DNA of 8,097 nt from Oscillospiraceae bacterium (GTDB taxonomy: Bacteria > Bacillota > Clostridia > Oscillospirales > Oscillospiraceae). How positions within the stretch are numbered: the stretch's first letter is position 1; every line of letters starts with the position of its first letter. Under the pieces are notes generated by a model, which searched no databases, was not told the origin of the DNA, and saw only the letters and a program-made list of their open reading frames with translations. A program made the translations under genes and the position numbers. Shown here in pieces: positions 7,381 to 8,097 of the stretch. The stretch is taken from positions 1 through 8,097 of the forward strand of contig JAFXBH010000039.1 in the NCBI GenBank assembly GCA_017521875.1, read 5' to 3'.

Positions 7381-8003
7381 TACCACAACGCTCCAATTCT
7401 GTTAAACTCACGGCGTCCGCTATCTTTATTTACACCGGGAAATGCAATAAATATGGCTCGGCCCAGCAGTTCCCGACGATCAATCATGCCGATATCCTGG
7501 CTTCTGCTATCCCAGGAATCATTGCGGTTGTCTCCCATCACAAAGACACATCCCTCTTCCACAATTACAGGAAACTGAACGCCTTCAAAAAAGTTTGTCG
7601 GCGTGTTGGTATAAGGCTCATCCAATGCCACACCGTCTACATACACGATACCTTTGACAAAGTCAATATTGACTTCCTGACCCTCTGTTGCAATTACACG
7701 CTTAATAATGGGCTCGCCATTTTTAAATGTGGACTTGCTGGCAACCACGATGTCACCCTGCTTCGGTCTGCCGTAAAAGGTATTGCATACCAACAATAGG
7801 CAATCTCCATTTTTCAATGTCTGCATCATAGAAGGGCCGGATACAACAACTATTCTGAAAAAAAGCATAAAAACAAGCAAAACAACAGCCAAGCCATAGA
7901 CAAGATCATGCAGGTAAGAAAGGACCTCCCTTTGCCGGGCATTTCTGTCTTGCTTTTCAACAATTTCCAGATTTTCAGTTGCCGGTTGATGTTTATTTTC
8001 CAC
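7380..8003 (-). CDS. lepB: Type I signal peptidase
   Basis: Signal peptidase I removes signal peptides from exported proteins on the outer face of the cytoplasmic membrane. The 207-residue protein has a charged cytoplasmic N-terminus of about 33 residues, one membrane segment at about 34-54, then the catalytic domain: nucleophile Ser58 in SGPSMMQTL, general-base Lys101 in IIKRVIATEG, and box E GDNRNDSWDSR at 157-167. One membrane anchor and this size fit Gram-positive enzymes of the SipS type. I choose the GTG at 8003 because GGAGG (8011-8015) lies seven bases upstream; the frame opens at a TTG at 8021 that lies before this site. The stop overlaps the rbgA start as TAATG. It is the first gene of the seven-gene unit and directly follows a terminator and a TATAAT box. 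Confidence 0.96.
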   Translation of the reverse strand: MENKHQPATENLEIVEKQDRNARQREVLSYLHDLVYGLAVVLLVFMLFFRIVVVSGPSMMQTLKNGDCLLLVCNTFYGRPKQGDIVVASKSTFKNGEPIIKRVIATEGQEVNIDFVKGIVYVDGVALDEPYTNTPTNFFEGVQFPVIVEEGCVFVMGDNRNDSWDSRSQDIGMIDRRELLGRAIFIAFPGVNKDSGRREFNRIGALW

Positions 8004-8010
8004 TACACTA

Positions 8011-8015
8011 CCTCC
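8011..8015 (-). promoter_or_regulatory. Ribosome binding site of lepB that decides a GTG start
   Basis: On the minus strand this reads GGAGG, seven bases before the GTG at 8003. It lies inside the longer open frame starting with TTG at 8021, which rules that start unlikely. Confidence 0.75.
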
Positions 8016-8041
8016 GGACAAAATTACATAGATTTTTTACT

Positions 8042-8047
8042 ATTATA
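8042..8047 (-). promoter_or_regulatory. Candidate -10 box for lepB operon promoter
   Basis: On the minus strand this is a perfect TATAAT about 38 bases before the lepB start and 16 bases after the upstream terminator. The -35 region at 17-base spacing would fall in the terminator T-run and is a poor match to TTGACA; TTGCAA is present but only eight bases away. The -10 call is therefore moderate only. Confidence 0.45.
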
Positions 8048-8063
8048 AACTATTTTTGCAAAT

Positions 8064-8091
8064 AAAAAAAGAGGGTTTCCCCTCTTTTTTT
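8064..8091 (-). terminator. Intrinsic terminator of the unseen upstream gene (potentially bidirectional)
   Basis: A perfect 12-base-pair inverted repeat: A7GAGGG pairs with CCCTCT7 around a four-base loop. On the minus strand the loop is GAAA, a stable GNRA tetraloop, followed by the U-run, so the orientation ending a gene from the right is preferred. The A-run on the other side makes it formally able to work both ways. The gene it ends lies outside the window. Confidence 0.85.
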
Positions 8092-8097
8092 ATAGAA

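Noticed and set aside
1..8097. CRISPR arrays, tRNA or rRNA genes, insertion sequences, phage genes
   Set aside because: None seen; coding density is near complete and no repeat-spacer pattern, transposase motif or structured RNA gene was found.

Overview
The window is a compact, entirely minus-strand gene block that looks chromosomal and comes from a low-to-moderate GC Gram-positive bacterium. The order lepB - rbgA - rnhB - yraN, followed later by tig - clpP - clpX, together with strong GGAGG-type ribosome sites, ATGA/TAATG overlaps and TTG/GTG start choices, points to Bacillota, class Clostridia. A gut-type Oscillospirales member is my best guess, but that placement is inferred from gene order and protein style, not from a database search.

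Reading in the direction of transcription (right to left): at 8064-8091 there is a strong hairpin terminator that ends an unseen upstream gene. It is followed immediately by a TATAAT box and lepB (type I signal peptidase). lepB overlaps rbgA (50S ribosome assembly GTPase) in a TAATG junction, rbgA overlaps rnhB (RNase HII) by ATGA, rnhB overlaps yraN (UPF0102 nuclease-fold protein), and yraN overlaps an M19 membrane-dipeptidase-family gene by ATGA. The dipeptidase gene overlaps a short threonine-synthase-like gene by 13 bases, and a metallophosphoesterase gene follows 16 bases later. These seven genes form one tightly coupled unit.

After an AT-rich gap of about 112 bases, which carries a plausible extended -10 promoter and a leader hairpin, comes the protein-quality-control block: tig (trigger factor), clpP and clpX. 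The clpX gene runs off the left edge, so only its first 291 codons are visible. These genes handle nascent-chain folding (trigger factor) and ATP-dependent proteolysis (ClpXP). No CtsR-like or CIRCE-like operator was seen.

Most genes are ordinary, intact housekeeping genes. The one real oddity is the threonine-synthase-like protein at 3717-4616. It keeps the N-terminal and C-terminal landmarks of threonine synthase, but the position of the PLP-binding lysine reads as arginine, the SGDTG-type central region is missing, and the cofactor loop is altered. It is nevertheless an uninterrupted frame, translationally coupled to its neighbours. It therefore looks like a maintained pseudoenzyme rather than a decaying pseudogene.
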